From Chara braunii (Eukaryota; Streptophyta; Charophyceae; Charales; Characeae): a stretch of 43,580 nt of DNA. The notes below the pieces were generated by a model. It was given only the letters and a program-made list of their open reading frames with translations. It was not told where the DNA came from and made no database searches. Both the position numbers and the translations under genes were made by a program. Shown here piece by piece: positions 1 through 10,062 of this stretch (positions within the stretch are counted from its first letter, which is position 1; each line of letters opens with the position of its first letter). Location: NCBI GenBank assembly GCA_003427395.1, contig BFEA01000266.1:987488-1031067 (forward strand). The letters run 5' to 3'.

Positions 1-152
1 CTACCCCCAAACTACCTCCAGATCCTGCCCTATGTCTCAGGCTGCTCAGGCTATCCTTAGCGTGATCTTCCCCAGGGGGCACCAGGGAGGAGTTCCACAT
101 TCGGGCGTTGGTACAAAAACAGTGGGGGTTACAGGGGGATCAGATATCACAT

Positions 153-1139
153 TCAGGGCAGAACTTCTGCCAATGACAGGGCATGGGGTGGGAAAGGGTC
201 TGGGAAGTCTGAGAGAGGGCGCAATGGAAAAGATGGCTCTATGTTAGTCCAGTCTTTGAAAACTAACCGATAGTCTCTTATTTCTTCCAGGTCACGCATC
301 TCTTCATCCTTGTCCCCACTCCATTCTATTTTCGCCATCCATCCTTCTCTTTCCCCGCCTATCCAGTCCGTGCAAAATGCCGTAATCCGTCTCCTAACAT
401 CTCCAATTTGTCTGAGGAGAGCTAAATGTGCTTTGGTGTCCAACCATCTACGTGTATCTGCTGTTGGATTTGTTCTTTGATCTCTGCCCCTTCCACCCTT
501 ACCTTTTCCATGACCAGGGTGCATCTCTGCCACCAGAGCGCCCATATTACCGCCCTCCTTCCAAGTCTGTACATATTCTCTACGACGGTCGTGGTTGTTC
601 CTGCCAAAATCCAGTGGCCAGCCAGTATGGCTTGCCATGTCCAGGGCCAGGGAGTGTCTGGTTCCATCTTACGCCATATACGGTCCCACCATCTCCATGT
701 GAATTGGACAATCGGGCATTGCATGAAAATATGTTCAATGGTTTTTGCCTTCTTGTGGGAGGGGAAAAGACTCTGACACCGCTGGCACCATGGAAGCCAT
801 ATGCCTCTTTGTTCAAGGTTTGTTCGGTCAGTTAGCCAGTCGTTGGTTGGCAGAACGGTGGGCTATCTGCCACCGGAGGGAGGTGATTTTCATGGGCTTG
901 CATTTCTGTTCCTTGAACCATTGGATTGCTGACAGGAGGGAGCGATCCACGTTCAAGTGTCTGGCCCATCTATCGTTGATCAGAGCCTTTAGATAGCGTT
1001 TGGGTCTGGGCATTTTGTAGGCTGATTTAACCGTTAGTTGGTGCAGGCTAATATGACTTGTCTTGGGGGCTTCTTTCTTTTGGAGGGGTTGCCACGTCCA
1101 TTCAAAGGGCTGTATTGGTTTGTTTGGTTGGACCGCCAC
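153..1139 (-). pseudogene. LINE-A zf-RVT knuckle and basic C-terminal tail
   Basis: The segment 828-1139 contains LTVKSAYKMPRPK, ending at a stop/frameshift near 790-830. The next frame contains a C-x2-C pair (codons near 775-786) followed by KTIEHIFMQCP (H and C codons near 731 and 721), which is the Cys/His pattern of the zf-RVT domain of plant LINE ORF2. Downstream, WALWWQRC is matched in LINE-B by WALWNKRC. A further frame change leads to a tail containing MAKIEWSGD (LINE-B: AMVEFEWFGGG) that ends near 153. Zf-RVT is usually linked to nucleic-acid binding. At least two frameshifts break the segment. Confidence 0.75.
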
Positions 1140-1154
1140 CCTTTCGCCTTTCTC

Positions 1155-2261
1155 TTAAATAACTCTTACACGGTACACTGATGTTTTATCTCTCCATTCA
1201 AAGGGAGTTCCGCTTTCGTGAAGGGTGCCTGTTTTGGTGCAAGTATGGTATTCAACCAAGATTACTCGGGGCGAAACCATATGTATCAGGCCTATTCTCA
1301 GTGGGATTCCAGTGTCCGCAACCCAATCCCCCTCTTTCAGGGTCGGTCCATGTTTGAGGATTCGATACCATTCCAGTGGAATGGCCTCAATGAGATTTTC
1401 CAGTAGCTCCTCTATGTGGTGGCAGTATCTTAAGGTCGTACTTTGCTGGTCCCCTGTTATCCAGTCCTGCCTATCCGTGCCCCAAAGATCCCCTACCCTG
1501 AGTACTCCATGTCGGACCCAACTCTTCCAGGGTGGGGATGAGCTCGTCATAACGCAGCCCCTCGTATCTGTCACCCATCTATTTCCGAAGAGGGGTTGGC
1601 GATAGACTTCCTCCCAGTGGTTGGGGTGGGTCCTGTTGGGGAGCGGGAGTTTACGCCAGGTTTGCAACAGAGATGGCCAAAAACTATCCAATGTCTGACC
1701 CTCTCCTTCTGATCCTTTCGTTCTATGTGGGAGCTTACGTGGAATTGCCCAAAAGCGGTCCTCCGACCAGGTTAGCGGATGGGTCGTTTGGGGGGATGTC
1801 GGAGCCAATCGAGCCAAATGTTCCAAAGCTAGGACACACCACGGACTTTGGGGAGCAAATATGAGCTTTTTAATCCACTTCACTTGAAGTGCCTGCACTT
1901 GTGGGGTCGGGTCCAGTATTCCCAAGTCACCCCTAGTCTTTGGCTGGATGATCGAGTCCCAAGCTACTCGACTTATTACATTGGTTTGTTCCCCGTCCCC
2001 CCTCCATAGGAAGGCTGCTGCCTTTTTCTTTAGACTCCTCAGAGCCGTTTTGCTCAAAGGCCACAGCAAAGACTTGTACCATAGTGTTGCAAAAATGACA
2101 TTGTTGAGTGCTAAGGCTCGACCAAACAGGGAGGTATGTTTGTTTTTCCAATTAGTTAGTTTGTGCTGAGTCGGGGCACTGATCCACTCGTCGTTGATTG
2201 GTGGACGTCCTTCTGTAGTCATGGATATCCCTAGGATTCTTATCGGAGTTTCTAGTGGCAT
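1155..2261 (-). pseudogene. LINE-A ORF2 thumb and C-terminal region
   Basis: This 368-codon open segment follows the RT palm. It begins around LETPIRILGISM (compare the TPRIKWMPQ region of LINE-B) and has the block KNKHTSLFGRALALNN and LWYKSLLWPLSK, then FLWRGD and RVAWDSIIQPK. These match LINE-B residues HNKHTSIFGRALIINN, IWYKAMLWSLSK, LWRGD and RVAWKILIQPK. This is the region between RT and the zf-RVT knuckle in plant LINEs. Its exact role in reverse transcription is not well defined. It is the longest undisturbed stretch of LINE-A, so this copy is probably younger than LINE-B or has been hit less evenly. Confidence 0.8.
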
Positions 2262-2757
2262 TCATGCTATGCGTGGTGATTCTGGAGGGCGTCCCCCTTG
2301 GTGGTGGATCCACCATCCTTGTGTCTTGGACCCCCAGTTAACTATCATGTCGGATACCTCAGCGGATTTTTCCATCATCTGTTGAATTTCTTCCATGTTA
2401 CGTTGTGTAGCCTCTGCCATTATTGTGAGATCATCCGTAAATAATGAACACACCGGGATTGCATCCTGTGGGATGCGTGTGATTCTAATTTTGGTGATGT
2501 TTTTGTTGGCCCGATGGTTGGCGGCAAGTGCTTCCATAATGACCAGGAAAAGAAAGGGGGCAATAGGGTCCCCTTGGCGGACCGATCGTTCTAAGTGCAG
2601 CGGTGGTGCTAGATTTCCATTGACCTGGACGCATGTGGTTGCGTTTTGGTGTAGGATTTGCATCCAGCGTCTGAAATCCGGTCCGAAATTCATTTTTTCT
2701 AAACACCTGTCTAGAAACAACCAATCCACGTGCCTCAGGCAGTCTGGAAACGAAATT
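2262..2757 (-). pseudogene. LINE-A reverse transcriptase palm fragment
   Basis: The open part (2262-2729) encodes about 155 residues of a LINE reverse transcriptase. In order it shows a HVDWLFLDRCLEKM start, the SVRQGDPIAPFLF motif (RT block 4) and LFTDD, which replaces the usual FADD catalytic box (A to T; both aspartates kept). It ends with GWWIHHQGG. The first catalytic aspartate region upstream is missing because of the 5' truncation. The frame closes with a TGA just before the next segment (1155-2261), which continues the same protein. The function in an intact element is target-primed reverse transcription of its own RNA. Confidence 0.85.
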
Positions 2758-3109
2758 TAGAATCAGTGAATCAACACATAAAATCTACTAAGACACCCCG
2801 AGACAATGATTAAGCAGTGCAAAAAGTGCCGACGAACAGCTCGAAAGCGGCTACCTCCCACGTTGCCGTAACTATGAGAACTTGTGTCGAACCCTATCCG
2901 TCGCCCACCTCACAGTCCATCACGGCATCGCGGGTGCAGGACCCAAATTTCTCCTCCATCCTCGTTTTAATCCTGTCGCTCCCGTGATCGCCTCATGCCA
3001 CCGCATTTCCTTCGGCCAAACACACCCCCTAGCGTCTTCGTGAGAGGAAAGAAAATCTCCCCTCTCCCTACTAACCACAACTTCACCACAAGTGAAGCAC
3101 TCCCGTTAG
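2758..3109. other. Spacer between LINE-A and the gypsy element
   Basis: No convincing ORF, LTR end or primer-binding site was seen in these 350 bases. The gypsy frame opens only after a TAG at 3107-3109, and nothing here resembles the candidate 3' LTR at 16.8-17.6 kb. The gypsy element therefore seems to have lost its 5' LTR and leader. Confidence 0.5.
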
Positions 3110-3583
3110 CTTACGAAGCACAGGGGTGGTACAGGGACCACTCCTTACACAAAGGAGCAGGAGGAGGAGGCCGCAAAGATACTGACAGAGCAGAAAGCAG
3201 GGAAAGAAAAGGAGTTAGAAAAGAAAGCGAAGAAGGTGGCTCTCTTGGCAGAGAAGGCCAAGAAACAGGTAGAGTTGGAGGAGGAGTTGAAACAGCTGCA
3301 GAAAGAAAAAGCAGCAGTCGCAGCAGCCGTAGAAGAAGAAGAAGAAGAGGTAGAACCCTTGCAGAGAGGACCAAGAACTGAAGAGATGGGAGAGTTAAGT
3401 GGCGCGAAGGACAGAGATGAGAGGATGAAAAAGATGGTGACAGAATGGGTAGCCCATCTATCTTTGGGGAAAAAAGAGGAAGCTATGTTATATGTTCTCC
3501 AAGCAGAAAGAGAAGCGGTTGTGAGGGAGTTGCAAGCGGAGGAGAATCCCTTGCGCCGCCAGGCAGTGGAAGCTACACCTTGA
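3110..3583 (+). pseudogene. Gypsy gag N-terminal coiled coil
   Basis: The frame opens after a TAG at 3107-3109 and runs to a TGA at 3583. It is extremely rich in K, E, A and Q, with heptad-like KEKELEKKAKKVALLAEKAKK and EEEEEEVEPLQ segments, so a long charged coiled coil is expected. A later part (MKKMVTEWVAHLSLGKKEEAM) is a short helical unit. The next gag segment (3603 on) continues in the +1 frame, so one single-base indel near 3585 split gag. Coiled-coil N-termini like this are found upstream of capsid domains in some plant-lineage gypsy elements. The true start codon is not visible. Confidence 0.65.
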
Positions 3584-3602
3584 AAGAGAGAGAGCAAGGC
3601 GA

Positions 3603-4805
3603 TTGGAGGCGGCAAATAACATAGAGAGAGAGTTAAGCGCTGCCGAGGAGCAACAGGGGCAAATGGGAGCACAAGAGGATTTGCAGAAGAAGGTAGAGCT
3701 CCTGTCTCATAACGTGGGAGTGATGTTGAGGGCTCAACAGGGGCAATTGTATTATTTGAGGGGTCACGATATCGTATTCCAGTCCATATGCATAGGGTTC
3801 AAAGATTTCGCATATGATATGATGATGCGTGTGGGTAAAGAAATGCGCACTGCATTGGAAGGCACAAAGAAATTTTGCGCAGGCGCTAAGATAGCGGCCC
3901 CTAAGGAAGAAGCAGTACGGGCACAATGCAAGCATGTCAAGGCCAAGTTCCCTGAACCCTACAGTGGGAAGAAGGGAAAGGACTTTGATAATTGGGAAGC
4001 CAATATCAAGTCCTACCAGCATTTGCAGAACATTGCGCCTGAGAACCAAGTTCTCGTGGCCTTTCATGCCATAAAGGATGAAGCAGCCAATTTTGCTAGG
4101 TCACTTTCACGTGCAGCCAAGTGTGAAAATGGCATGGTCACATACTCTTCTATCACTCACCTGAACAAGTTTTTAGCCGCCCACCGTGACCAGTTTGCAG
4201 ATGTCACTAAGACCCTTAAGGCCTCTGACAAACTGCAAACTGTCCACACCTGACAGTGGAAGAGTGCAAGGGCACTCAAGGCTGCCATGGACGAACTTGT
4301 CGCCGTCCCAGGACATGGGGTTACTGAATCCCAACTTGTCCAATTGTTTTTCCGGGCCATGCCCGAAGCCGTGCACGGGCAATTCTTCGACAAGAAGCAG
4401 CAACCTGACATGACATACAATGTGCTTAGTCGAAAGGTTGTTGCATTCGAGGTCTAGTCCATGCCAGTTACCACTTTTTGGTACAAGGACCTCGACAAGG
4501 GCAAAAAGTGGAAGGGTCGGACCGTCTCAAGGCAGGTCAAGGCTAAGGATAGCCTTATCCTTACGTTAGATGAAGGTGGTCTGGAGGAGGTTCCGTACAG
4601 TGAGATTGAGTGAGACCTAGATAAGGAGGACAATGGCGTAGGCCAGGGGAGTACTTATGTTGTTGTCGCGGTCGGAGAGAGGTCGCAAGGAAGATGTAGA
4701 GGCCGGGGCCAAGGGGGGCAGGCCTCTAGTGGTCGAGGACAGGGCGGACAGGGGGTTGGCGGCAGGGAAACCGCCAAGAGGGAGGAAGGGGTCAAGGTCT
4801 CCCGT
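3603..4805 (+). pseudogene. Gypsy gag capsid-like region and RGG-rich tail
   Basis: The open stretch 3603-4253 (216 codons) contains a coiled coil (LQKKVELLSHNVGVML) and then a retrotransposon-gag-like part with FPEPYSGKKGKDFDNWEANI, QNIAPENQVLVAFHAIKDEA and HLNKFLAAHRDQF. This pattern of W and hydrophobic residues is usual for Ty3/gypsy capsid domains. In the same frame, beyond a TGA at 4251-4253, homologous sequence continues (LVQLFFRAMPEAVHGQFF) through TAG and TGA codons near 4456 and 4611 to an RGRGQGGQASSGRGQGGQG tail, which suggests nucleic-acid binding. A zinc knuckle is not evident. Capsid would package element RNA. Confidence 0.75.
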
Positions 4806-5109
4806 TAAACCGTCCACGTTCTAACCGGTCACCTCCCAGGAGGAGAGAATGGCATCCTGGTCTGCCTGAGGGTAGACCCTGAGAATTGTTGGGCCTTGAG
4901 AAGGATTGGTAGGACATGATAAATGCAGGCTAGTGCATTTTTTGCGCTGACCCAGGGCATATCATAAAATTTTGTCCCAAATATAGGAGTGTCCAGCGAG
5001 CTGCTGCAGAGACAGCAAAAGGCAACCGCTGGTAGGGGTAGCAATTGCCCTTACCCTTAGGCCATGTTGAGAAGAGTGCGCTCGCCACACAGAAACTCCC
5101 AACCCACAT
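4806..5109 (+). other. Degenerate gag-protease junction
   Basis: This stretch has no continuous frame. It sits where a gag zinc knuckle and the protease N-terminus should be, but I could not identify a C-x2-C-x4-H-x4-C motif. It is treated as decayed element sequence. Confidence 0.4.
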
Positions 5110-5600
5110 GTGTCTATGGCAGAGGTTGCTGGCCAACATCTAGTTAGTTGTCCAGAGAGTGCTTGTGTTAGAGTCTCTCTAGGCGCTTCCCTCACAGGAC
5201 TGGCAGACGAGTTGAGAGAGAGAAGGTCAGTCTGGGCCAAGATGAAAAAAAATGGGAAAGGGAAGCTACTGTTAGTAGATGTAGAAGTCCTTAGAGGCAG
5301 GGTAGGGGCCCTTATAGATAGTGGGGCTACCCGTAGCTACATTAGCCGTAAAGCGCTGAAGAAGGTGAAGCTAAATATGAAAGTCCAGAAGCTAGATGAA
5401 CCCATACTCTGTATCCTCGCAGACAATCGCACGATGTGAATCGAGGATTATGTTGAGGGAGTCTAGGCGTACTTTTGCCTAGAGAAAGATGGGAAGGTAG
5501 AAAGAGTTTTCCATTCCTTGACTCTCCTCGTAGAGGACAATCTCCTGTTTGATATGGTCTTAGGAATAGACGGGGAGAGGCTACCGGAGCCACACTGCAC
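5110..5600 (+). pseudogene. Gypsy aspartic protease
   Basis: An open frame at 5110-5439 contains LLLVDVEVLRGRVGALIDSG followed by ATRSYISRKAL. The D-S-G-A box lies at residues 70-73 and is the catalytic signature of retropepsin-like proteases, which cut the polyprotein and act as dimers. The frame stops at a TGA near 5437. Related sequence continues in the same neighbourhood (ED-YVEGV, LVEDNLLFDMVLGIDG), the last part matching the conserved ILG-D/M segment near the end of retroviral-type proteases. Stops and one ambiguous base (5652) lie just downstream, before the RT. Confidence 0.75.
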
Positions 5601-5799
5601 CTAAGAGAGCATGAGTGTAGGCTTCCTAGTCCTTCAGGTAGTGTCAAAACGNCCCGCCTGTTCCACGTGTCAGGAGTAGACAACCCTCTCGCCCATTGCT
5701 GTCTCAGTGCTCCCACGTTCGCGCGACTAGTGAGAAAGGAACACTTAGAAGAGCATGTCCTTGTGGACTATGTTAGGCATGTTATTGAGCCTACAAAAT

Positions 5800-6594
5800 A
5801 GAAACCGACTAGCCCCCTTATTGCCAAGCTGCTGAAAGAGTATGTGGATCTATCAGAGGCTCTCTCAGGAGCAGTTCCACGTCCTATCCAGCACCGCATT
5901 GAGATAGAGCCTGGCAGTAAAACTCCCAAGGGAGCAGTGGATATGATGTCTCCCAAAGAGTTAAGAGGAGTTGCGCAGACAGCTAGAAGAACTCCTCGAA
6001 AAGGGGTGGATTACGCCAAATTCGTCTCCATTTGGAGCACCTGTTTTCTTTGTCCCCAAGAAAGAGGGAGAGCTTAGAATGTGCATTGACTCTAGGGATC
6101 CCAACGTCGTTACACTCAAGAATGTCGAACCACTGCCCTGTATAGATGATTTGTTGGATCAGGTGCAGGATTGCAAGTACTTCTCCAAGATAGATTTGAA
6201 GTTAGGGTACCATCAGATAGAGGTTCACCCTGATGATCAATACAAAACAGCTTTGAGGACTAGATATGGACACTAGGAGTTTATAGTGATACCCTTTGGG
6301 CTAACCAACGCACCGACCACATTCCAGCACTGTATGAATGATTTCTTCAGGTCGTGGTTAGATAGATTTGTAGTTGTATATCTAGATGATATTCTAGTTT
6401 TTAGTAAGACCCTCCAGAAGCACGAGGCTCATCTGAGGCAGATCTTGGGGAAGTTGCGTGAAGCAAACTTCAAGATCAATGCAAAGAAGTGTGAGTGGGC
6501 CAAGACAGAGGTTTTGTACTTGGGCCACGTCTTAGATGGAGCAAGATCACAACGATTAGGGACTGACCAACTCCTCGTACACTCACAGAGTTGA
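5800..6594 (+). pseudogene. Gypsy reverse transcriptase
   Basis: The N-terminal part (5844-6077) reads AVPRPIQHRIEIEPGSKTPK, then a frameshift near 5965 moves to the frame with [54 protein letters not shown] (first catalytic Asp), a TAG at 6274-6276, then IPFGLTNAPTTFQ and FVVVYLDDILVFSK (catalytic YLDD). FFVPKK, GYHQ, FGLTNAPATF and YLDD are hallmarks of Ty3/gypsy RT. After YLGHVLDG a second frameshift near 6540 leads to the RNase H frame. The family role is reverse transcription of element RNA inside particles; this copy cannot make a full enzyme. Confidence 0.9.
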
Positions 6595-6842
6595 GGTCAT
6601 TCTTAGGATTGGCTAATTATTACAGGAAGTTTGTGAGAAACTTTTCTGCAATTGTTGCTCCCCTTCACAAACTGCTAAAGAAGGAGGCAATCTGGAAGTG
6701 GGACCAAAACTGCACATCGACCCTAAAGAAGTTAAAGTGGGCATTGATAGAGTACCCAGTCCTTAAGGTAATTGATCCCTCCTTACCTTTTGTCGTTACT
6801 ACTGATGCGAGTCAGTATGACATTGGTGTTGTCTTACAACAA
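6542..6842 (+). repeat. Internal tandem duplication, copy 1
   Basis: Bases 6542-6842 are repeated at 6935-7235 with a constant offset of 393 bases and only scattered substitutions. Both copies carry the same nonsense codon GAC-TGA-CCA (6564-6566 in copy 1), so that stop existed before the duplication. Confidence 0.95.
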
Positions 6843-7509
6843 GATGATGGCAATGGGTATAGACCCGTAGAGTTCATGTCCGCTAGGTTGCCTTAAGAGG
6901 AGGTAGTGACATCTACCTATGAACCTGATGACAACAAGATCACACCGATTAGGGACTGACCAACTCCTCGTACACTCACAGAGTTGAGGTCATTCTTAGG
7001 ATTGACTTATTATTACAGGAAGTTTGTGAGGAACTTTTCTGCAATCGTTGTTCCCCTTCACAGACTGCTAAAGAAGGAGGCAATCTGGAAGTGAGACCAA
7101 GACTGCACATCGACCCTGAAGAAGTTAAAGCGGACCTTGATAGAGTACCCAGTCCTCAAGGTAGTTGATCCCTCCTTACCTTTTGTCGTTACTACTGATG
7201 CTAGTCAGTATGACATTGGTGTTGTCTTACAACAAACTCTACGCTCTCAGGCAAACATTAGACCACTGGAGACACTACTTGCTTAGGAGGCACTTCCAAG
7301 TTTATTTAGACCACGAGGCATTGAGGTGGTTGAAGACGCAGACCAAGATGAAACCTAAGCTTACTAGGTGGGCCGAAGAGATAGATCAGTTTGACTTCAA
7401 GCTCAAGCCAGTCAAAGGGAAGTATGATGTGGTTGCAGACGCCCTAAGTAGAAGAGCCGACTACTTTGGAGCTATAGTTCACTATTTGGATATAGGGTCA
7501 GACTTATAG
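6591..7509 (+). pseudogene. Gypsy RT connection and RNase H, rearranged by a 393-bp duplication
   Basis: The first part encodes RSFLGLANYYRKFVRNFSAI and FVVTTDASQYDIGVVLQQD (RNase H first Asp in TTDAS), then breaks after STYE. At 6935 the sequence jumps back to the start of this block and repeats it. It then jumps forward to KLYALRQTLDHWRHYLL, FQVYLDHEALRWLKTQ and VVADALSRRADYFGA, the ends of RNase H (second and third Asp). The glutamate normally before LYALR is missing from the second junction. Frames: 6591-6896 and its copy are in one frame; 7165-7509 is in another. RNase H would degrade RNA in the RNA-DNA hybrid. Confidence 0.88.
6935..7235 (+). repeat. Internal tandem duplication, copy 2
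   Basis: This is the second copy of 6542-6842. It has a private stop: TGG-AAG-TGA here against TGG-AAG-TGG in copy 1. The tail joins directly to the RNase H distal half, so the event was a duplication with loss of the intervening piece. Confidence 0.95.
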
Positions 7510-7757
7510 CACAAAGTCATTGATGCATATGCACAAGACCCTATCTATAGTGACCTCCTCAAAAGAGCCAAGGAGGACCCAACCAGTGAACCGGACTACC
7601 GCACCACTAAGAGGTTATTCTTTGAAAAGACAAACGTCGCAGATCAGCTATGCATTCCCAACAACAAAGAGATTCGATGTCTAATCCTAGGGGAATGACA
7701 CGATACAGAAGGGCACTTCGGCTGGCAAAAGACATTGGCCAACCTGACACGTTGTCA
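7510..7757 (+). pseudogene. Gypsy RNase H-integrase linker and integrase HHCC N-terminus (left half)
   Basis: In the frame of the preceding RNase H, past a TAG at its end, the sequence reads KVIDAYAQDPIYSDLLKRAK, LCIPNNKEIRCLILGE, a TGA at 7696-7698 and then HDTEGHFGWQKTLANLTRCH. The two histidines of the HHCC integrase zinc finger are present (HDTEGH). The paired cysteines would come about 25 residues later and are found at about 15570 on the other side of the nested insertion. The HHCC domain helps multimerisation and DNA binding of integrase. Confidence 0.85.
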
Positions 7758-8409
7758 CACTTTTTCTAGTCGGCCCACTTCGGATGACCGGAAAGCAAAC
7801 GAGTTGTCACGTAGGATTTTATAGATGATGTTTGCAATAAATAAATAAATTAAATAAAGCAAATCCCTTCCTATTGTGTGCGTCCGGCTTCGAGCGAGAC
7901 CCTTTAATTACGGTCTTCGTCGGTCCCCGGTCTTAGGAATCTTTTATTTTGATTCGAAACAACAAAGATCATGCAAATAATAGTCACAAAGTTCTGGTGT
8001 TCCGTACAATAATCAATCTTGCCAATTTATTAGTTTTGAGAACTGTGACAGGATCATCTGAGAACACAAACATCAAGCATAGTCAACACAGGCAAGGCAA
8101 AGACTGAATGACTCAAGTCAGAGACAAGTGAAATAACAAGGGTAAGTGAGGGAAGAATGAGAACTCATAATAGTCTCGGAAAGTATAGATAGATAGGCAT
8201 GGCTAACACTCGTTAGGAGTCCTCACTTGTCCCTCTAAAATCTCATTATTGATATCTCATTTGCCTGTGCGTTTCCTGTGCCTCGAACCACGCCTATGTA
8301 CCTCCTGAGATTGTGGTCTCTGGATATAGAGTCACCTAAAACTCACAAGTTTCGAGCACTTTCATCAAAGTCCCATGATACAGAATTCAACCATTGCACA
8401 AAACTCCTC

Positions 8410-8985
8410 CTATAGAGCAGGGAGAAATGGTTGAGAGAAGATCCCTCGACTGAGGCGTCGGAACTCTGATGGTTCGGTTACCGCCTCATAATCAATCTTT
8501 GCAGGGGAAATATACCTCTTGGCCAACTCCACTACATCGCCCCAATAAGAACCATCTGTGAGAGTGAAAGGTATTGGAGGCTTGGGGTAGTCAATGTAAA
8601 GTTTGGGTCCGAGGCTGTGGATCAACTTTGTCCCATTCTCATCAAACTCTCTTTCTCTTTTCTCAAGGTACCTGGCAGCCGAAATCCAGACCGAATCAAA
8701 GTGCTCATGGGCTTCTTTACCCTTCTTAACAAAGAGCCTTAGGTCATGAATGGTACCACCCGCGAAACTAGTGAGGACAACAAAGATTGACAGACCCCCT
8801 TGACTGAAGCCAGTGGCACTAACATATTGATACTGTATAGCATCCTTGAGGGCTATCTTTGTTGAGACTGGCTAGAACAGCCTCCCAAACTGAGAATGAT
8901 TGGATTGCACTCATGTGCTGATGTTGGGCGTTGAAACAAATCCAGCGTTTTAGACGAAGGCACTGTCTCACTGAAAATGATCTCT
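8410..8985 (-). pseudogene. Patatin-like phospholipase fragment (probable 3' exon)
   Basis: Reading leftwards from about 8985, just after a pyrimidine-rich tract ending ATTTTGCATCAG (a plausible splice acceptor), the frame gives KTLDLFQRPTSAHECNPIIL and, in the neighbouring frame, SVWEAVLASLN. It then shifts to an uninterrupted 153-codon frame (8410-8871) with STKIALKDAIQYQYVSATGF, LRLFVKKGKEAHEHFDSVWI, KLYIDYPKPPIPF and a stop at 8410. The order 'LF-R, then a WEA-R-ATSAAP-like WEAVLASLN, then a YVDGATGFNNP-like YVSATGFSQGG' resembles the second half of patatin-like lipid acyl hydrolases. The catalytic GxSxG would lie upstream and was not found. This is an inference from memory of the family. 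Confidence 0.4.
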
Positions 8986-9139
8986 GATGCAAAATAAAGA
9001 AGATAACTAAATGCTGATTGGTTTCTGACTGAAGATTTTTGGTAACTCGAATGACTGTATGTTAGAATGTTGAGGAAACTGCTGATTGCTGATCACTTAA
9101 TGGTAAAATGTTGAGGGAGAAGTTTGGGTATCTTTGAGC

Positions 9140-9355
9140 TCACCTGAGCCTTGCTCTGACCTGCTTTTTCGATTCTAGCCACGAGTCGGTGTTGTGCAAC
9201 TTACCATCGTAGCCATAAAAGTAGAGCACATATTCGATATACTTTTTCCCTTCGGTAATCCCAACCGCAAATTCCCTCTGAGTCTGCATGTGAGAGTTCA
9301 TGTCCTGACATGCCTCGTACTCCCAACCTTTTCTTATCTCTACTTGATCTGTTTT
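9140..9355 (-). pseudogene. Unknown short domain, copy 1
   Basis: A 71-codon open frame on the minus strand between a TGA at 9356-9358 and a TGA at 9140-9142. It reads WEYEACQDMNSHMQTQREFA, then a GKKYIEYVLYFYGYDGKLHN segment and DSWLES. The same block recurs at 9715-10062 as ALHKQALRELAVREVG, KRYIGYIFYYNDYNVKLHS and ISFLET. The shared pattern is (Q)REFAV...G-K-YI-Y(V/I)-(L/F)YFYGY(D/N)-KLH-T--(W/F)LE. I do not recognise the family. A sequence GGTAAGTTG inside the frame would be a good splice donor, but copy 2 reads through the same place. Confidence 0.45.
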
Positions 9356-9714
9356 TCATCACAAAGACTTCATCCTCTCTCATGAATTCTCTCTCGTCTC
9401 AAGATTCAGGTTGTGAATAGGGTAGACTACAAACAGGGGAGGACTCAACTGAACTTTTGTGGTTGTTGGCTTTGACGGGGGCGTTGTCTAACTGATGTTG
9501 ACTCTTCGATAGACGATGGCTCTGCAAGTGCTTGCAGCTTTCTCAATAGTCGAATCTATATGTTGAGGACACAACTCGACCGGTGCTGACTCAAGTAATA
9601 ACTGGCAGGAACAGGGTGAGAATAAACTCTGATCATGGGTTACCGGTAAGGCTCCGGATGATTGATCACTGCCAACTGTCGATTCTCTGGATGTTGGTCA
9701 CTGTCAATCAGGAA

Positions 9715-10062
9715 CTAATCTGAAGGTTTAACGACAATAACTGGCTGATTTTTGTTGAGTAGCCCATAGGAGTGTCTGGAGAACGAGTCTAGGCATTCAA
9801 TCACATGAGCTCGCATGCCCCCGAGTTCTATTCTGGCTCGCTCAATCGTCTCTAAGAATGAGATTGTACTGTGTAGTTTGACATTGTAATCATTATAATA
9901 GAAAATGTACCCAATATACCTCTTTTCCCCAACTTCTCGAACTGCGAGTTCCCTCAGAGCCTGCTTGTGAAGCGCCACATCTTGTTCAATCTCCTTTTCT
10001 CACCCTTCATATTTTTCCCTACGAATACTGGATCTCACTACTTGTACGTTCGCATCCCTCAT
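9715..10062 (-). pseudogene. Unknown short domain, copy 2 (with nonsense codon)
   Basis: From an ATG at 10062 the minus strand encodes MRDANVQVVRSSIRREKYEG, a TGA at 10000-10002, then EKEIEQDVALHKQALRELAV, RYIGYIFYYNDYNVKLHSTI, ERARIELGGMRAHVIECLDS and a stop at 9715-9717. The TGA aligns with a tryptophan (TGG) in copy 1, so it is a simple nonsense mutation. Copies 1 and 2 look like tandem paralogous domains of one gene or duplicated exons. Their position upstream of the patatin-like fragment on the same strand suggests one decayed multi-exon gene, but this is not proven. Confidence 0.45.

Larger units (their letters stand above)
1..2757 (-). mobile_element. LINE-A, 5'-truncated non-LTR retrotransposon (3' end outside window)
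   Basis: The minus strand carries the C-terminal two thirds of a LINE ORF2: RT palm and thumb, C-terminal region, zf-RVT knuckle and a basic tail. It is collinear with LINE-B at 20293-29135; examples are the shared SVRQGDP motif, a GWWIH segment just after the RT, and a late RRAVIWALWWQRC block that matches RKAVLWALWNKRC. Similarity to LINE-B stops near 2757, in the middle of the RT 'DFVKAYDHVD' region, so the copy is 5'-truncated as is usual for LINEs. No poly-T lies at the left edge, so the 3' end is before base 1. Several frameshifts and stops show that it is dead. Confidence 0.85.

Noticed and set aside
3111-3672. Minus-strand frames rich in L, S and P opposite gag
   Set aside because: They are antisense shadows of the K/E-rich gag coiled coil.
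7758-7800. Helitron 3' end (CTAG) at the left border of the nested insertion
   Set aside because: CTAG is present near 7768, but the hairpin is weak, the flanking A/T rule is not met and no rolling-circle replicase is encoded.
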